Assembly: GCA_050248495.1 (NCBI GenBank)
Contig: JBFWSG010000016.1
Coordinates: 50,158-114,157, forward strand
Source of the DNA: DASYDU01 sp050248495
Lineage (GTDB): Bacteria; Planctomycetota; Planctomycetia; Pirellulales; Lacipirellulaceae
Direction of reading: 5' to 3'
Length of the DNA: 64,000 bases
Of this stretch, positions 1 to 8,462 are shown piece by piece; positions within the stretch are counted from its first letter, which is position 1, and each line of letters begins with the position of its first letter. A model generated the notes under the pieces. The model saw only the letters and a list, made by a program, of their open reading frames with translations. It was not told where the DNA came from and made no database searches. The position numbers were made by a program, and so were the translations under genes.

Positions 1-606
1 GCCGTCGTGAAACACCTTTTCCCCGGCGCCCAGAATCGCGCCGCGTCGGCCGGCGGCCAACACGTCGAGCTCATTGACGCCCGGCGCGATCGCCGCCGCG
101 ACTGCTTCGTACGCGGCGAGATTGGCCCGAACACAGCCCCGGATGACGTCGACCTCGTCGGCGTCTTTGCGCTGCTGCATCAGCGCCAGCGCATCGTCGA
201 AGGGCACCAGATCATGGCTGCCGTTCAGGAGCTTTTCCGCGACCTGGGCCAGCAGCGATTGACTATGGATGCCGATCCGCCGCCCGCTCGTCCGCAAGTT
301 CGCCTTGCGAGCCGCGGCGGTTAAGCAATACACCGGGTCTGGATTGCGCGTGCCGCGGGTGTTCCATTCGTAGGTGTATGTCTCATCACACGCCGAAAAA
401 TCAAACTCCGCGGGCCCCAGGCATCGCCAACGTCCGTTGCCGTCGACGACGAGCGCGATGGGTAAATCATCCGGTGCCAGAGTGCCCGTAAAGTAATAGC
501 AATCGCGGACGTCGGTGATGACAGCGCCGTCGAGCTGCATGGTCGCCAACAATTCGACGAACCGGCGGCGACGCTTGGAACAACCGACCTCAGTGAGACT
601 TGCCAT
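1..606 (-). CDS. M24-family peptidase / creatinase-like protein, N-terminal part
   Basis: The gene runs off the left edge, so only about 202 N-terminal residues are seen. They read as a creatinase/Xaa-Pro peptidase N-terminal domain: RRRFVELLATMQLDGAVITD is the usual 'one can choose whether to trust this reader of the peptide' opening strand and helix, followed by YYFTG near residue 40. The start of the catalytic pita-bread domain follows, with QQRKDADEVDVIRGCVRANLAAYE at about 153-176. The metal-binding residues lie outside the window. The ATG at 606 follows AGGGAG at very short spacing. It is divergent from the FAH-family gene. Whether it is a true peptidase or an inactive homologue cannot be judged from this half. 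Confidence 0.8.
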   Translation of the reverse strand, partial: MASLTEVGCSKRRRRFVELLATMQLDGAVITDVRDCYYFTGTLAPDDLPIALVVDGNGRWRCLGPAEFDFSACDETYTYEWNTRGTRNPDPVYCLTAAARKANLRTSGRRIGIHSQSLLAQVAEKLLNGSHDLVPFDDALALMQQRKDADEVDVIRGCVRANLAAYEAVAAAIAPGVNELDVLAAGRRGAILGAGEKVFHDG

Positions 607-712
607 TTCTCCCTGCCGTAAAACCTCAGTTGAACAAGAACCAGTCTACAGGTCGTTTGCGACGCGCGCGAACGGCCCGAATTCACCCAGCCCAGCATAG
701 GCCGCAGTTGGA

Positions 713-723
713 TTTTTAGCAAT
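713..723 (-). promoter_or_regulatory. Recurring ATYGCTAAAAA motif, site A
   Basis: On the minus strand this reads ATTGCTAAAAA, 107 bp upstream of the M24-like gene and in the divergent 607-844 spacer. The same 11-mer, with at most one change, occurs at four other intergenic places in the window (7133, 17710, 30830, 32192). It is probably a regulator-binding site or a promoter-proximal element; its function is inferred only from recurrence. Confidence 0.4.
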
Positions 724-844
724 CAATGACTTGCTCCCGTGCGACCCCTGATGTAGTTTTAACCTAATCGGGGCGGGATGTGCAGCTTCTGGGGTAGGAG
801 CTTTCTCCGCTTCGGCATTCGTCGAATTGCGGTGGGTAGCTACT

Positions 845-1699
845 GTGAAGTTGGTGACATTTGTAACGGGCGGGGGCGGTCTGCGACCTGGTGTTCTCGA
901 CGGCGACTCGGTGATCAATCTCACCGCCTCGGCCTCGGATTTGCCAAACTCGGTGCGGGGCATCCTCGCGGCCAATGCGCTGGGACGAGTCTACGAAATC
1001 GCGCAGAGTAGCTCCGCGGTCCGCTTGAAAGACTTTCAACTTGCGGCGCCGATCGCCGATCCACAGAAGATCATTGGTGTCGGGCTCAATTACCGCGACC
1101 ATGCCATCGAAACCGGCATGGAAATTCCGAGCGAACCGATCGTGTTCGCAAAGTTTCCGTCTTCATTGATCGGGCCAGGTGCTGAGATCCGGCTGCCGCG
1201 CGTGAGCAGCCAGGTCGACTACGAAGCGGAGCTCGTGGTCGTCATCGGGCGACGGGCGAAAGACGTGTCCGAGGCCGAGTCACTACAATATGTGGCGGGA
1301 TACACCGTCGGCAACGACGTTTCCGCGCGCGATTGGCAGCTCAAGAAGCCCGGCGGCCAATGGCTCTTGGGTAAATCGTTCGACACGTTTTCGGCCGTCG
1401 GGCCGGCACTTGTGACCAGGGATGAAGTGCCGAATCCTGGCGCGCTACGGATCGGGATGAAGCTCAATGGCGAACAAGTGCAAAACTCGAGCACCAGCCA
1501 GTTGATCTTTGGCATCGAGAAATTGGTGTCGTACTTGTCTCAAGTCTGCACGCTCGAACCGGGCGATCTGATCTTCACGGGTACGCCACCGGGTGTCGGC
1601 ATGGCCCGCAAGCCGCCGGTGTTTTTGCAGCCGGGCGATATTTGCGAAGCAGAAGTTGATACCTTGGGCACGCTGCGGAACCCGTGCGTTTCAGCGTGA
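845..1699 (+). CDS. Fumarylacetoacetate hydrolase family protein
   Basis: A 284-residue FAH-fold enzyme, the family that hydrolyses or isomerises beta-diketo or 2-keto-3-deoxy acids using one divalent metal. GVGLNYRDHAIE opens the catalytic domain. The metal ligands are visible as the paired acids of DYEAELVVVIG and the aspartate of GNDVSARDWQ. FTGTPPGVG near the C-terminus is a standard family signature. I chose the GTG at 845, giving a KLVTF start typical of the family, over an in-frame TTG at 827. It is 25 bp upstream of the sugar-binding protein gene, so it likely shares that operon. Related planctomycete and proteobacterial clusters use such enzymes on 2-keto-3-deoxy sugar acids; the substrate here is unknown. 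Confidence 0.88.
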   Translation: MKLVTFVTGGGGLRPGVLDGDSVINLTASASDLPNSVRGILAANALGRVYEIAQSSSAVRLKDFQLAAPIADPQKIIGVGLNYRDHAIETGMEIPSEPIVFAKFPSSLIGPGAEIRLPRVSSQVDYEAELVVVIGRRAKDVSEAESLQYVAGYTVGNDVSARDWQLKKPGGQWLLGKSFDTFSAVGPALVTRDEVPNPGALRIGMKLNGEQVQNSSTSQLIFGIEKLVSYLSQVCTLEPGDLIFTGTPPGVGMARKPPVFLQPGDICEAEVDTLGTLRNPCVSA

Positions 1700-1724
1700 G
1701 ATGAAGTCGTAGCGAGGCGGAAGA

Positions 1725-2732
1725 ATGGCGCGACAAATCTCAACATGGCGGCTTGCAGCGAATGGGCTGCTCTTGGCATGCCTCGTTTCGGCCTTCGGTG
1801 GCTGCTCGCCGCAAGGAACACCTAGCGGAGGCAAGCCGCGCTTCGCGTTTGTCGTCAACGTCCCGACGGACCGCTTTTGGGATATCGCCTACGCCGGTTG
1901 CTTGAAAGCCGCCCAGGAAGAGGGCGTGCTGGTCGAGTTCCACGCTCCCAACGAGTCGACAGCTCAGCAGCAAAAGCAGATCGTCGAGTCGCTGATGAGC
2001 CGCGGCGTTGACGGAATTGCCATTACTCCGCTCAATCCGGAGAGCTTGAGCCTCGTGCTCGATCAGGCGGCCGATATGTTCCCCGTGATTTGCCAGGACT
2101 CGGACGCGCCGCAGTCGAAGCGCGTCTGCTACATCGGTACGGACAACGTGGCGCTGGGCCGCAAAATGGGCGAGCTCATGAAAGAAGCGCTGCCGGCAGG
2201 CGGCCAGGTGGCGCTCCTGGTCGGTCAGCTCGACGTCGCCAATGCCGAGGAGCGTCAGCGCGGTGTACTGGAGGCAATCAAGGGCTCGAATCTCGAGGTC
2301 GTCGGCACGTTCACCGACGGCGCGCAACCGGCCGAGGCTAAACGCGTGGCCACCGACGTGCTGGCCAAATATCCGGATTTGAAAGGCATGTTCGGCCTGT
2401 GGGGTTACAATGCACCGCAGGCCATCAATGCGCTCGGCGAAAGCCCTGGGCGCGAGGTGAAAGTCGTCGGTTCGGATGAGTCGGTGCAAACTTGCCTGGC
2501 GGTTTCGGAGGGGAAGGAATTCGGCAGCGTCGCGCAGCAGCCGTTTGAGTTCGGATACCAGTCGATCAAGGTGCTGGCCAAATTGCATCGCGGTGAGCAG
2601 CCCGACTTGCCGGCTGATCGCATCGTGTTCGTAGACACGTACGTCATCCGACCGGACAACGTCGAGGAAGTGGAGCGTCAGATTGCCGACAAGCTGAAGC
2701 TGCTCGACGAATTGAAGGCCCACGGTGGATAG
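1725..2732 (+). CDS. Ribose-type ABC transporter substrate-binding lipoprotein
   Basis: A 335-residue periplasmic binding protein of the RbsB type (Pfam Peripla_BP_4). The N-terminus is a lipoprotein signal ending in SAFGGC, so the mature protein should be lipid-anchored. The mature part begins KPRFAFVVNVPTDRFWD, a typical first strand with the sugar-contacting loop. GVDGIAITPLNP and FGLWGYNAPQAINAL match the family. GGAAGA lies just upstream of the ATG. The next two genes encode the ATPase and permease, and the downstream ATPase frame begins inside or just after this gene's end, suggesting coupled translation. The ligand is not predictable beyond a sugar or sugar-like compound. Confidence 0.93.
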   Translation: MARQISTWRLAANGLLLACLVSAFGGCSPQGTPSGGKPRFAFVVNVPTDRFWDIAYAGCLKAAQEEGVLVEFHAPNESTAQQQKQIVESLMSRGVDGIAITPLNPESLSLVLDQAADMFPVICQDSDAPQSKRVCYIGTDNVALGRKMGELMKEALPAGGQVALLVGQLDVANAEERQRGVLEAIKGSNLEVVGTFTDGAQPAEAKRVATDVLAKYPDLKGMFGLWGYNAPQAINALGESPGREVKVVGSDESVQTCLAVSEGKEFGSVAQQPFEFGYQSIKVLAKLHRGEQPDLPADRIVFVDTYVIRPDNVEEVERQIADKLKLLDELKAHGG

Positions 2733-2769
2733 CCCGCCGAGGCACGGGCGTGGCCCGCGGGAATCATCC

Positions 2770-4293
2770 ATGTCGCCACCACGGCCGATCGTCGATATGC
2801 AGGACATCAGCAAGCGCTTCGCCGGCGTGCAGGCGCTCGGCGGCGTGAGCCTGAGCCTTGCGCCGGGTGAAGTGGTCGCGCTCGTCGGCGAAAATGGCGC
2901 GGGCAAAAGCACGCTGCTGAAGATCCTTGGCGGAATTCTGGCGCCCGACGAAGGCACCATAGTCGTAGACCAGACGCCGCGCTCGATCGGCGACGTCCGC
3001 ACCGCCGAATCGCTCGGCATCCGGCTGATTCATCAAGAGCTGAACCTCGCGGCAGACCTGAGCGTCGCGGAGAATCTCTTCCTGGGACGCCAGCCCTTTC
3101 GCGGACCGCGCTGGTTTCCGTTGACCGATGGGCACGCCATGCATGCGCAGGCCACTGAGATTTTGCGGCGCGTCGGCCTAAATTTTCCCACCAGCACTCC
3201 GGTGGGCCGCCTCAGCATCGCGCAGCAGCAGCTGATCGAGGTCGGGAAGGCGCTGTCGACCGATGCAGGCTTGCTGGTGTTCGACGAACCAACGAGCAGC
3301 CTGTCGTTGGAAGAAGCCAATCGCCTGCTGGAGCTGATTGAAGAGCTGCGGCGGCAAGGCAAGTCGATTCTCTACGTGTCGCATCGCCTGCAGGAAGTGG
3401 TGCGGATTGCCGACCGCGTTGTCGTGCTGCGCGACGGCACCCAAGTGGGGACTTTGATCGGCGGCGATATCAACGAGTCAAAGATGGTGTCGCTGATGAT
3501 CGGCCGTGAGCTGTCGCAGCTGTTTCAACGCCAAAGTCAGGAAGGTAGGGTAGGGGAGCCGGTTCTGGAAGTGCAGGGGCTCCGATATCCTGGGGGCAAG
3601 GATGCGGTCAGCTTCTCGATCGCCGCCGGAGAGATAATTGGAGTTGCCGGCCTCGTCGGCGCCGGCCGCACCGAGCTCGCCAGGGCGCTATTCGGCGTCG
3701 TGCGTGCCGACGAAGGCGAAGTCCTGGTCCGCGGCCGGCGCGTTGCGCCGGGCGACCCACGCGCGGCGATGTCTGCCGGCATGGCGTTTGTGCCCGAAGA
3801 CCGCAAACGGCTGGGACTCTTGTTGGAGAAGGCCATCGAGTTCAACATGACGCTGGCCGTGCTGCCGCGGTTGTCGCGATTTGGCTTGTATCGACAGCGA
3901 GCGGCCGTGACCCTGGCCCGGGAGCTACAATCCAGGCTCGCCGTCGCATCGCCCGATCTCGAACGGTCCGTTGCATCGCTGAGCGGCGGAAATCAGCAGA
4001 AAGTGGTGCTGGCAAAATGGCTGGCCACCGAGCCCAGCGTGCTGATCCTCGACGAGCCGACGCGAGGCGTCGACGTGGGGGCGAAAAGCGAGATTTACCG
4101 CCTGATGCGCTCTCTGGCGGATGAGGGCCTCGCCGTGATGATGATCTCCAGCGACATGGAAGAAATCGTCGGTGTGTCGGATCGTGTCATGGTCATGCAC
4201 GAAGGCCGCCAGATGGGCGAGCTTCTTGGTGACGAAATCAATGAGACGGCGATCATGCAGCTCGCCGTTGGCGGCTGCCAGCAGGTTGGATAA
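2770..4293 (+). CDS. Sugar ABC transporter ATP-binding protein, two ABC domains
   Basis: A 507-residue tandem ABC ATPase like RbsA/MglA. Domain 1 has Walker A GENGAGKST (about residues 40-48), the unusual signature LSIAQQQLIEVGKAL, and Walker B LLVFDEPTSSL. Domain 2 has a degenerate P-loop (GLVGAGRTE), as is normal in this subfamily, a full LSGGNQQKV signature and Walker B LILDEPTRGVDVG. An in-frame GTG at 2725 would overlap the binding-protein gene by 8 bp and add 15 residues; the ATG at 2770 places the domain at the usual distance. The stop codon overlaps the permease ATG (TAATG), indicating translational coupling. Confidence 0.93.
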   Translation: MSPPRPIVDMQDISKRFAGVQALGGVSLSLAPGEVVALVGENGAGKSTLLKILGGILAPDEGTIVVDQTPRSIGDVRTAESLGIRLIHQELNLAADLSVAENLFLGRQPFRGPRWFPLTDGHAMHAQATEILRRVGLNFPTSTPVGRLSIAQQQLIEVGKALSTDAGLLVFDEPTSSLSLEEANRLLELIEELRRQGKSILYVSHRLQEVVRIADRVVVLRDGTQVGTLIGGDINESKMVSLMIGRELSQLFQRQSQEGRVGEPVLEVQGLRYPGGKDAVSFSIAAGEIIGVAGLVGAGRTELARALFGVVRADEGEVLVRGRRVAPGDPRAAMSAGMAFVPEDRKRLGLLLEKAIEFNMTLAVLPRLSRFGLYRQRAAVTLARELQSRLAVASPDLERSVASLSGGNQQKVVLAKWLATEPSVLILDEPTRGVDVGAKSEIYRLMRSLADEGLAVMMISSDMEEIVGVSDRVMVMHEGRQMGELLGDEINETAIMQLAVGGCQQVG

Positions 4294-5294
4294 TGCATCG
4301 CGAGCGATTGGATTCATCGACGCAGCTTCGATCGCCGCTGGTGCGGATCGATGACGTCGCCGTTCAGGTTCTCGTGATGTTCGGGCTGCTGGTGACGCTG
4401 GTGGCGGTCACCGGCTGGTGGGATCCGAACTTTCTGTCGCCGTTCAGCATGCGGAGCGTCGTCCGCGACGTCGCGATTTGGAGTCTGTTCGCTTTGGGAC
4501 AGGCGGTTGTCATTATCTCGGGTGGCATCGATCTGTCGGTCGGTTCGTTGATCTGCTTCCTGGGAGTCGTTGCGATTTTGCTGCTCAAGCTGGCCACGCC
4601 GTTGTGGCTGGTGCTGCTGGCGGTGTTCGCCATCGCCGCGGCGATTGGCGTGATGCATGGGACGCTAATCTGCCGGCTGGACCTGCAACCCTTCCTGGTC
4701 ACGCTCTGCAGTTTGCTGACCTTTCGCGGACTGGCGCGGGTGCTGACGCACGACCAGACCGTGTCGTTCAGCGCGGCCGACGAGCCTTGGTTTCGTTGGC
4801 TGGGCGCTGGAATCTGGTGCGGCATCCCGATTCCAGTCTACATCCTGGTGCTGGTTTTGATACCGCTCGAATTCTTCCTGCACTACACCGTGCCGGGGCG
4901 CTATCTGTTCGCCATCGGATCGAACATCGAGGCGGCGCGATATAGTGGAGTCAGAGTTAATCTCCTGCGGACATGGGCCTATGTGCTCAGTGCGGTGCTG
5001 ACTGCGCTGTCGGCGCTGTTGGAAGCGGCCGACGTCGGCAGCGTGCCGCCTTCGAGCGCCGGGCAGGCGTACGAAATGTATGGAATTACCGGGGCGGTGT
5101 TGGGGGGCTGCGCGCTGCGCGGCGGTCGAGGTTCGCTGATCGGCGTGGTGCTTGGCATGGCGATTTTACGCGTCATCAAATCAGCGGTGATCTTTTTGGG
5201 CATTTCCACCTATTGGACTTTCGCCGTGACGGGGCTGGTTTTGCTGGCGGCCGTAATGGTCGATTCCGCCATTCGGCGGCGCAAATCAATTTGA
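4293..5294 (+). CDS. Ribose-type ABC transporter permease
   Basis: A 333-residue inner-membrane permease of the RbsC family (BPD_transp_2). It is strongly hydrophobic with about eight to ten membrane segments and carries the family sequences ISGGIDLSVGSL (about residues 68-79) and the late GGCALRGGRGSLIGVVLG, the coupling region to the ATPase. The ATG overlaps the ATPase stop by one base. With the two upstream genes it completes a canonical binding-protein/ATPase/permease importer; the single permease presumably forms a homodimer. Confidence 0.93.
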   Translation: MHRERLDSSTQLRSPLVRIDDVAVQVLVMFGLLVTLVAVTGWWDPNFLSPFSMRSVVRDVAIWSLFALGQAVVIISGGIDLSVGSLICFLGVVAILLLKLATPLWLVLLAVFAIAAAIGVMHGTLICRLDLQPFLVTLCSLLTFRGLARVLTHDQTVSFSAADEPWFRWLGAGIWCGIPIPVYILVLVLIPLEFFLHYTVPGRYLFAIGSNIEAARYSGVRVNLLRTWAYVLSAVLTALSALLEAADVGSVPPSSAGQAYEMYGITGAVLGGCALRGGRGSLIGVVLGMAILRVIKSAVIFLGISTYWTFAVTGLVLLAAVMVDSAIRRRKSI

Positions 5295-5311
5295 GTTTCA
5301 GGAGTGTTGGC

Positions 5312-6103
5312 ATGTATGACGCCGTAATGCGGTTTCGCAAGTCGCTTGATGAAGGTCGGATGTGCCTGGGAGCGGGGATTACGCTCACCGACTCGTCGAT
5401 TGTCGAGGCGCTGGCCCCGGCGGTCGATTTCTTTTGGATCGATCTGGAGCACACGCACTTAAGCTATGAGACAGTGCTCAACCATTTGATCGCTGCCCGC
5501 GCCGGCGGCAAGCCGGCCTTCGTTCGCACGCGCGGCAGCGACGTAGCCCATATCAAGCCGCTGCTGGACATCGGCGTCGGCGGGATCATCGTGCCGCAGG
5601 TGCGGTCGGTCGCGGAGGTGCGGGATGTCGTCGCCACGTGCCGCTACGCGCCGCAGGGCAACCGCGGTTTTGGACCTCGGCGAGCGGCGAACTACGGACG
5701 CGATGGCGGCGCGGCCTGGCTGCAGGCCGTTAATCAACAGCTGTTTGTCGCCGTTCAAATCGAAAACACCGCCGCATTAGGCGAGCTGGATGCGATTGCG
5801 GCAATCGAGGGACTCGATTCGATCGCGCTGGGGCCGTACGACTTGTCCATATCTCTGGGGCACGCGGGAGACATGCAACATCCGACCGTTGCAGCCGCGC
5901 TCGACCGCATCGTGGCCGTCGCGCGGCAGGCGGGAAAGTACGTCGGCAGCGGAATGGGAGCGTACGCCCACGATGCACTCGCCGCCGCCGCTCGCGGCGT
6001 GCAGTGGCTCCAATGCGGAGATGACTACGGCTACATGGTCGCCCACATCGAGCAACTCTTCCGCGACATACGAAACCGCCAGCAATCGAAGCCTGGCGCT
6101 TAA
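5312..6103 (+). CDS. HpcH/HpaI-family aldolase
   Basis: A 263-residue TIM-barrel class II aldolase of the 2-keto-3-deoxy-glucarate / 4-hydroxy-2-oxoheptanedioate aldolase family. These enzymes cleave 2-keto-3-deoxy acids into pyruvate and an aldehyde with a divalent metal. Visible signatures are FFWIDLEHTHLSYE, IIVPQVRSVAEV, VQIENTAALGELDAI with the metal-binding glutamate, and LGPYDLSISLG with the aspartate. AGGAG about 8 bases before the ATG at 5312 fixes the start. It is 17 bp after the permease and probably the last gene of that operon. Its stop overlaps the convergent gntR stop by 4 bp. Confidence 0.92.
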   Translation: MYDAVMRFRKSLDEGRMCLGAGITLTDSSIVEALAPAVDFFWIDLEHTHLSYETVLNHLIAARAGGKPAFVRTRGSDVAHIKPLLDIGVGGIIVPQVRSVAEVRDVVATCRYAPQGNRGFGPRRAANYGRDGGAAWLQAVNQQLFVAVQIENTAALGELDAIAAIEGLDSIALGPYDLSISLGHAGDMQHPTVAAALDRIVAVARQAGKYVGSGMGAYAHDALAAAARGVQWLQCGDDYGYMVAHIEQLFRDIRNRQQSKPGA

Positions 6104-6999
6104 TGCCGTTCCCACATCTCGGCGTTGAACTTCATGGCATTGCGAAGATGAGTCTTCAGTCGTTTGACGGCGTCGGCCTCATCCCGCTTCTTCATCGCAT
6201 CCAGGATTTCGTGGTGCTCCTCGAATGACCGCATGGACCGGCCGTAGCGGAAACCGACCGTCGTAATCAAGAGCACTTGTCGAATCAGCGGCACCAAGGC
6301 GTCGTAGAGCACCCGGTTGCCGGATGCGGCGCAGATCGTCTTGTGGAATTGGTGGTCCGCCTCGCGCCGATCGTACACCGTCGCTTGTTCGCCGAGGGCA
6401 ATCAAGCGGTCGGTCTGATCGGTGAGCGCTTCCAGATCTTCTGCCGTGATGCGTTGGACCGCACCCGCAATGGCCAGCGGCTCCAGGAGCAGGCGAATCT
6501 GGTAAGCGTCCTTCAGATCGCGCGGATTGAGCAAGTTCACGCGCCAGCCGCGTCGAGGCAAGCGCTCCAACAGGCCGTCACGGCGCAGCCACTCGGCAGC
6601 GCGGCGGACCGTGGCTGGATTGACGCCGATCTCCATCGCCAGCCGCCGTTCCTTGATCACCTCGCCCGGCGGGAAGTCGCCCCGCAGCACGCGCTCCAAC
6701 AGCAATTCGTAAGCACTATCAGTTTGATTCGAGAAGGCAAACTGCGGCGTTTCAAAGACCTTGAGCTTCGCCGGTAAAGAAGCCACGATCGGATGCCTGG
6801 CCTCGTCGGTCGTGACCAACCCGTCGGCGATCAGTCGTTCGATCGCTTTGTTGACGGTTGTGCGACTGACATTGAGCTCGGTGGCGAATTGCCGGGCGTT
6901 GATCCGATCGCCCACGCCGAACTCACGGCGCGCGAGCTTAGCCCGCAGGTGTTGATACACCTTTTCCGCCAGCGACAGCCGTTGGATCGCCTCGCTCAC
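6100..6999 (-). CDS. GntR-family regulator with two winged-helix domains and an FCD domain
   Basis: A 299-residue transcription regulator. Residues about 8-75 form one GntR winged helix (LAEKVYQHLRAKLARREF, then ATELNVSRTTVNKAIERL). Residues about 92-158 form a second (YELLLERVLRGDFPPGEVI, then AMEIGVNPATVRRAAEWL). An FCD ligand-binding helical bundle follows, including EADHQFHKTICAASGN with metal-type histidines and EEHHEILDAM. Ordinary FadR/GntR proteins carry one winged helix, so the tandem arrangement is unusual. The GTG at 6999 is preceded by GGTGG. A perfect palindrome lies just downstream of a TATAAT box in its promoter, suggesting autoregulation and control of the divergent Ldh2-type gene. 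The effector is unknown. Confidence 0.9.
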   Translation of the reverse strand: MSEAIQRLSLAEKVYQHLRAKLARREFGVGDRINARQFATELNVSRTTVNKAIERLIADGLVTTDEARHPIVASLPAKLKVFETPQFAFSNQTDSAYELLLERVLRGDFPPGEVIKERRLAMEIGVNPATVRRAAEWLRRDGLLERLPRRGWRVNLLNPRDLKDAYQIRLLLEPLAIAGAVQRITAEDLEALTDQTDRLIALGEQATVYDRREADHQFHKTICAASGNRVLYDALVPLIRQVLLITTVGFRYGRSMRSFEEHHEILDAMKKRDEADAVKRLKTHLRNAMKFNAEMWERH

Positions 7000-7129
7000 A
7001 TGCCACCAACAAATTTAATCGGGAACCACTGCTCGCCAGGACCACCAGGAGGGCCGGGAATTCCCCCTAAATTACGTCTGCAGAAAGACTAGCACCCTGG
7101 GAACGAACAGTAAACCGGAAGGCCGAGAT

Positions 7130-7151
7130 GTATTTTTAGCGATAAAAATAC
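7130..7151. promoter_or_regulatory. Perfect palindromic operator in the gntR/dehydrogenase intergenic region
   Basis: Two 9-bp arms, GTATTTTTA and TAAAAATAC, are exact inverted repeats separated by GCGA. The site sits between the divergent GntR gene (start 6999) and the dehydrogenase gene (start 7289). It lies immediately downstream of a minus-strand TATAAT (7158 to 7153), so a bound protein would block gntR transcription. AT-rich short palindromes of this kind suit GntR/FCD regulators. It also contains a one-mismatch copy of the recurring motif ATYGCTAAAAA. Binding by this GntR protein is inferred. Confidence 0.6.
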
Positions 7152-7152
7152 A

Positions 7153-7158
7153 ATTATA
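7153..7158 (-). promoter_or_regulatory. Minus-strand -10 box (TATAAT) for the gntR gene
   Basis: On the minus strand the sequence reads TATAAT, a perfect -10 hexamer, about 155 bp upstream of the GntR GTG. I see no good -35 at 16-18 bp, so an activator or weak -35 is possible. The palindromic operator begins 1 bp downstream. Confidence 0.45.
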
Positions 7159-7171
7159 CGCAATCAAAATC

Positions 7172-7199
7172 TTGCGTCGAATCCGCCCCCAGATACAAT
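7172..7199 (+). promoter_or_regulatory. Likely sigma-70 promoter for the Ldh2-type dehydrogenase gene
   Basis: TTGCGT at 7172-7177 and TACAAT at 7194-7199 are separated by 16 bp, a good vegetative-type promoter about 90 bp upstream of the GTG at 7289. The palindromic operator lies 20 bp upstream of the -35, where a regulator could activate or loop. Confidence 0.45.
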
Positions 7200-7288
7200 G
7201 AAGGGAACGTGCGAAGCAGCGATCGGCGCGGCTCCAGTCCGCGCCTATTGGGAGACTATTACTCAAACGAAGGAGTTTAACGAGAAAA

Positions 7289-8404
7289 GTGCCTGTTTTG
7301 TACCCCGAACAGCTTGAGTCCTACGTTGCTTCCATCTTCGAAAAGGCGGGGGCGCCGGCCCCTCATTCCCAGATTGTGGCCAACCACCTGGTCGAGTCGA
7401 ATCTGCTCGGACACGACTCCCACGGTGTGTTGCGGGTCGCGCAATACTGCGCGGCCATCGAGAGTGGAGAATTGGTACCTGACATCCGCCCGGAGGTGTT
7501 GCAGCAAACCCCCGCCGGCGCGGTCCTCGATGCCAAGCGCGCCTTCGGCCAGGTGGCGGTGACCGAGGGAATGAACGTGGCCATGGAGAAGGCCAGTCGC
7601 AGCGGCACCGGAGCGGTGACGATTCGCAACTGCTACCACAGCGGCCGGCTCGGCGCGTACACGGCGATGGCGGCAGACGCGGGAATGATCGGAATCATGA
7701 TGGTCAACGCTGGCGGCGGCGGGCAATCGGTCGTGCCTTTTGGCGGCAGCGAGCGGCGTCTGGCGACGAACCCAATTTCGATCGCCGCGCCCACGAGCGG
7801 TGATTTTCCTCTCATGCTGGACATCGCCACGAGCATGGCGCCGGAAGGCAAGATCCGCGACTACGCACTCCGCGACGCCTCCTTGCCAGAAGGTTGGATC
7901 GTCGACGCCGAAGGGAATCCCACGCAGAATGCAAAAGACTTCTACGCCAATCCACCGGGGTCGATCCTGCCGCTGGGCGGACCGGTCGGGCACAAAGGGT
8001 TTGGATTGGCCCTGATGATCGACGTGCTGGCGGGGGCTCTGTCTGGAGCCGGCTGTTGCCGCAACGAGAAGGTGCCAGCCCGAGACGGCGTGCTCTTGCT
8101 CGCAATTGACGTCGAGCAGTTTTCCAATCGGGTCGCGTTCTATCAGCACGTGAGCGAACTGGTCGCGTACATCAAGTCCTGCCCCACGGCACCGGGCTAT
8201 GAAGAAGTGTTTGTACCGGGCGAGATGGAGTACCGAGTTGCCGAGGCCCGACGCAAAAACGGAATCTACGTCGACGAAGGCGTGTGGCGGCAAATCGAGA
8301 AGATCGCCACCGGGATGGACGTCATCTATAAGTTTGACGCTGCCCGCAACGGCGCTCCGCCGACCAAGCGCGTAACGCCGGCCGGCGTCAACGAAGTCGT
8401 TTGA
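7289..8404 (+). CDS. Ldh2-type (malate/L-lactate/ureidoglycolate) dehydrogenase family protein
   Basis: A 371-residue NAD(P)-dependent 2-hydroxyacid dehydrogenase of the malate/L-lactate dehydrogenase-like fold (Pfam Ldh_2), unrelated to Rossmann-type dehydrogenases. The family signature around the catalytic histidine is GHDSHGVLRVAQY (residues about 45-57). TNPISIAAP and LDIATSMAPEGKIRDYA follow in the expected order, as do LPLGGPVGHKGFGLALM and the closing loop. The start is GTG with GGAG about 14 bases upstream, somewhat far. It heads a plus-strand run with the cleavage enzyme, isomerase and alcohol dehydrogenase. The exact hydroxy acid cannot be told; malate, lactate, ureidoglycolate and sugar-acid variants all exist. 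Confidence 0.88.
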   Translation: MPVLYPEQLESYVASIFEKAGAPAPHSQIVANHLVESNLLGHDSHGVLRVAQYCAAIESGELVPDIRPEVLQQTPAGAVLDAKRAFGQVAVTEGMNVAMEKASRSGTGAVTIRNCYHSGRLGAYTAMAADAGMIGIMMVNAGGGGQSVVPFGGSERRLATNPISIAAPTSGDFPLMLDIATSMAPEGKIRDYALRDASLPEGWIVDAEGNPTQNAKDFYANPPGSILPLGGPVGHKGFGLALMIDVLAGALSGAGCCRNEKVPARDGVLLLAIDVEQFSNRVAFYQHVSELVAYIKSCPTAPGYEEVFVPGEMEYRVAEARRKNGIYVDEGVWRQIEKIATGMDVIYKFDAARNGAPPTKRVTPAGVNEVV

Positions 8405-8462
8405 TGATCGAAACACGTCACCAGGCGGACATCTAAAGCGTCCACGAAGGAGCAGGCGAATC

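Noticed and set aside
1740..3020. A 426-codon minus-strand open frame across the ABC binding protein and ATPase genes
   Set aside because: Antisense to two well-supported genes, with low-complexity Arg/Leu/His composition.
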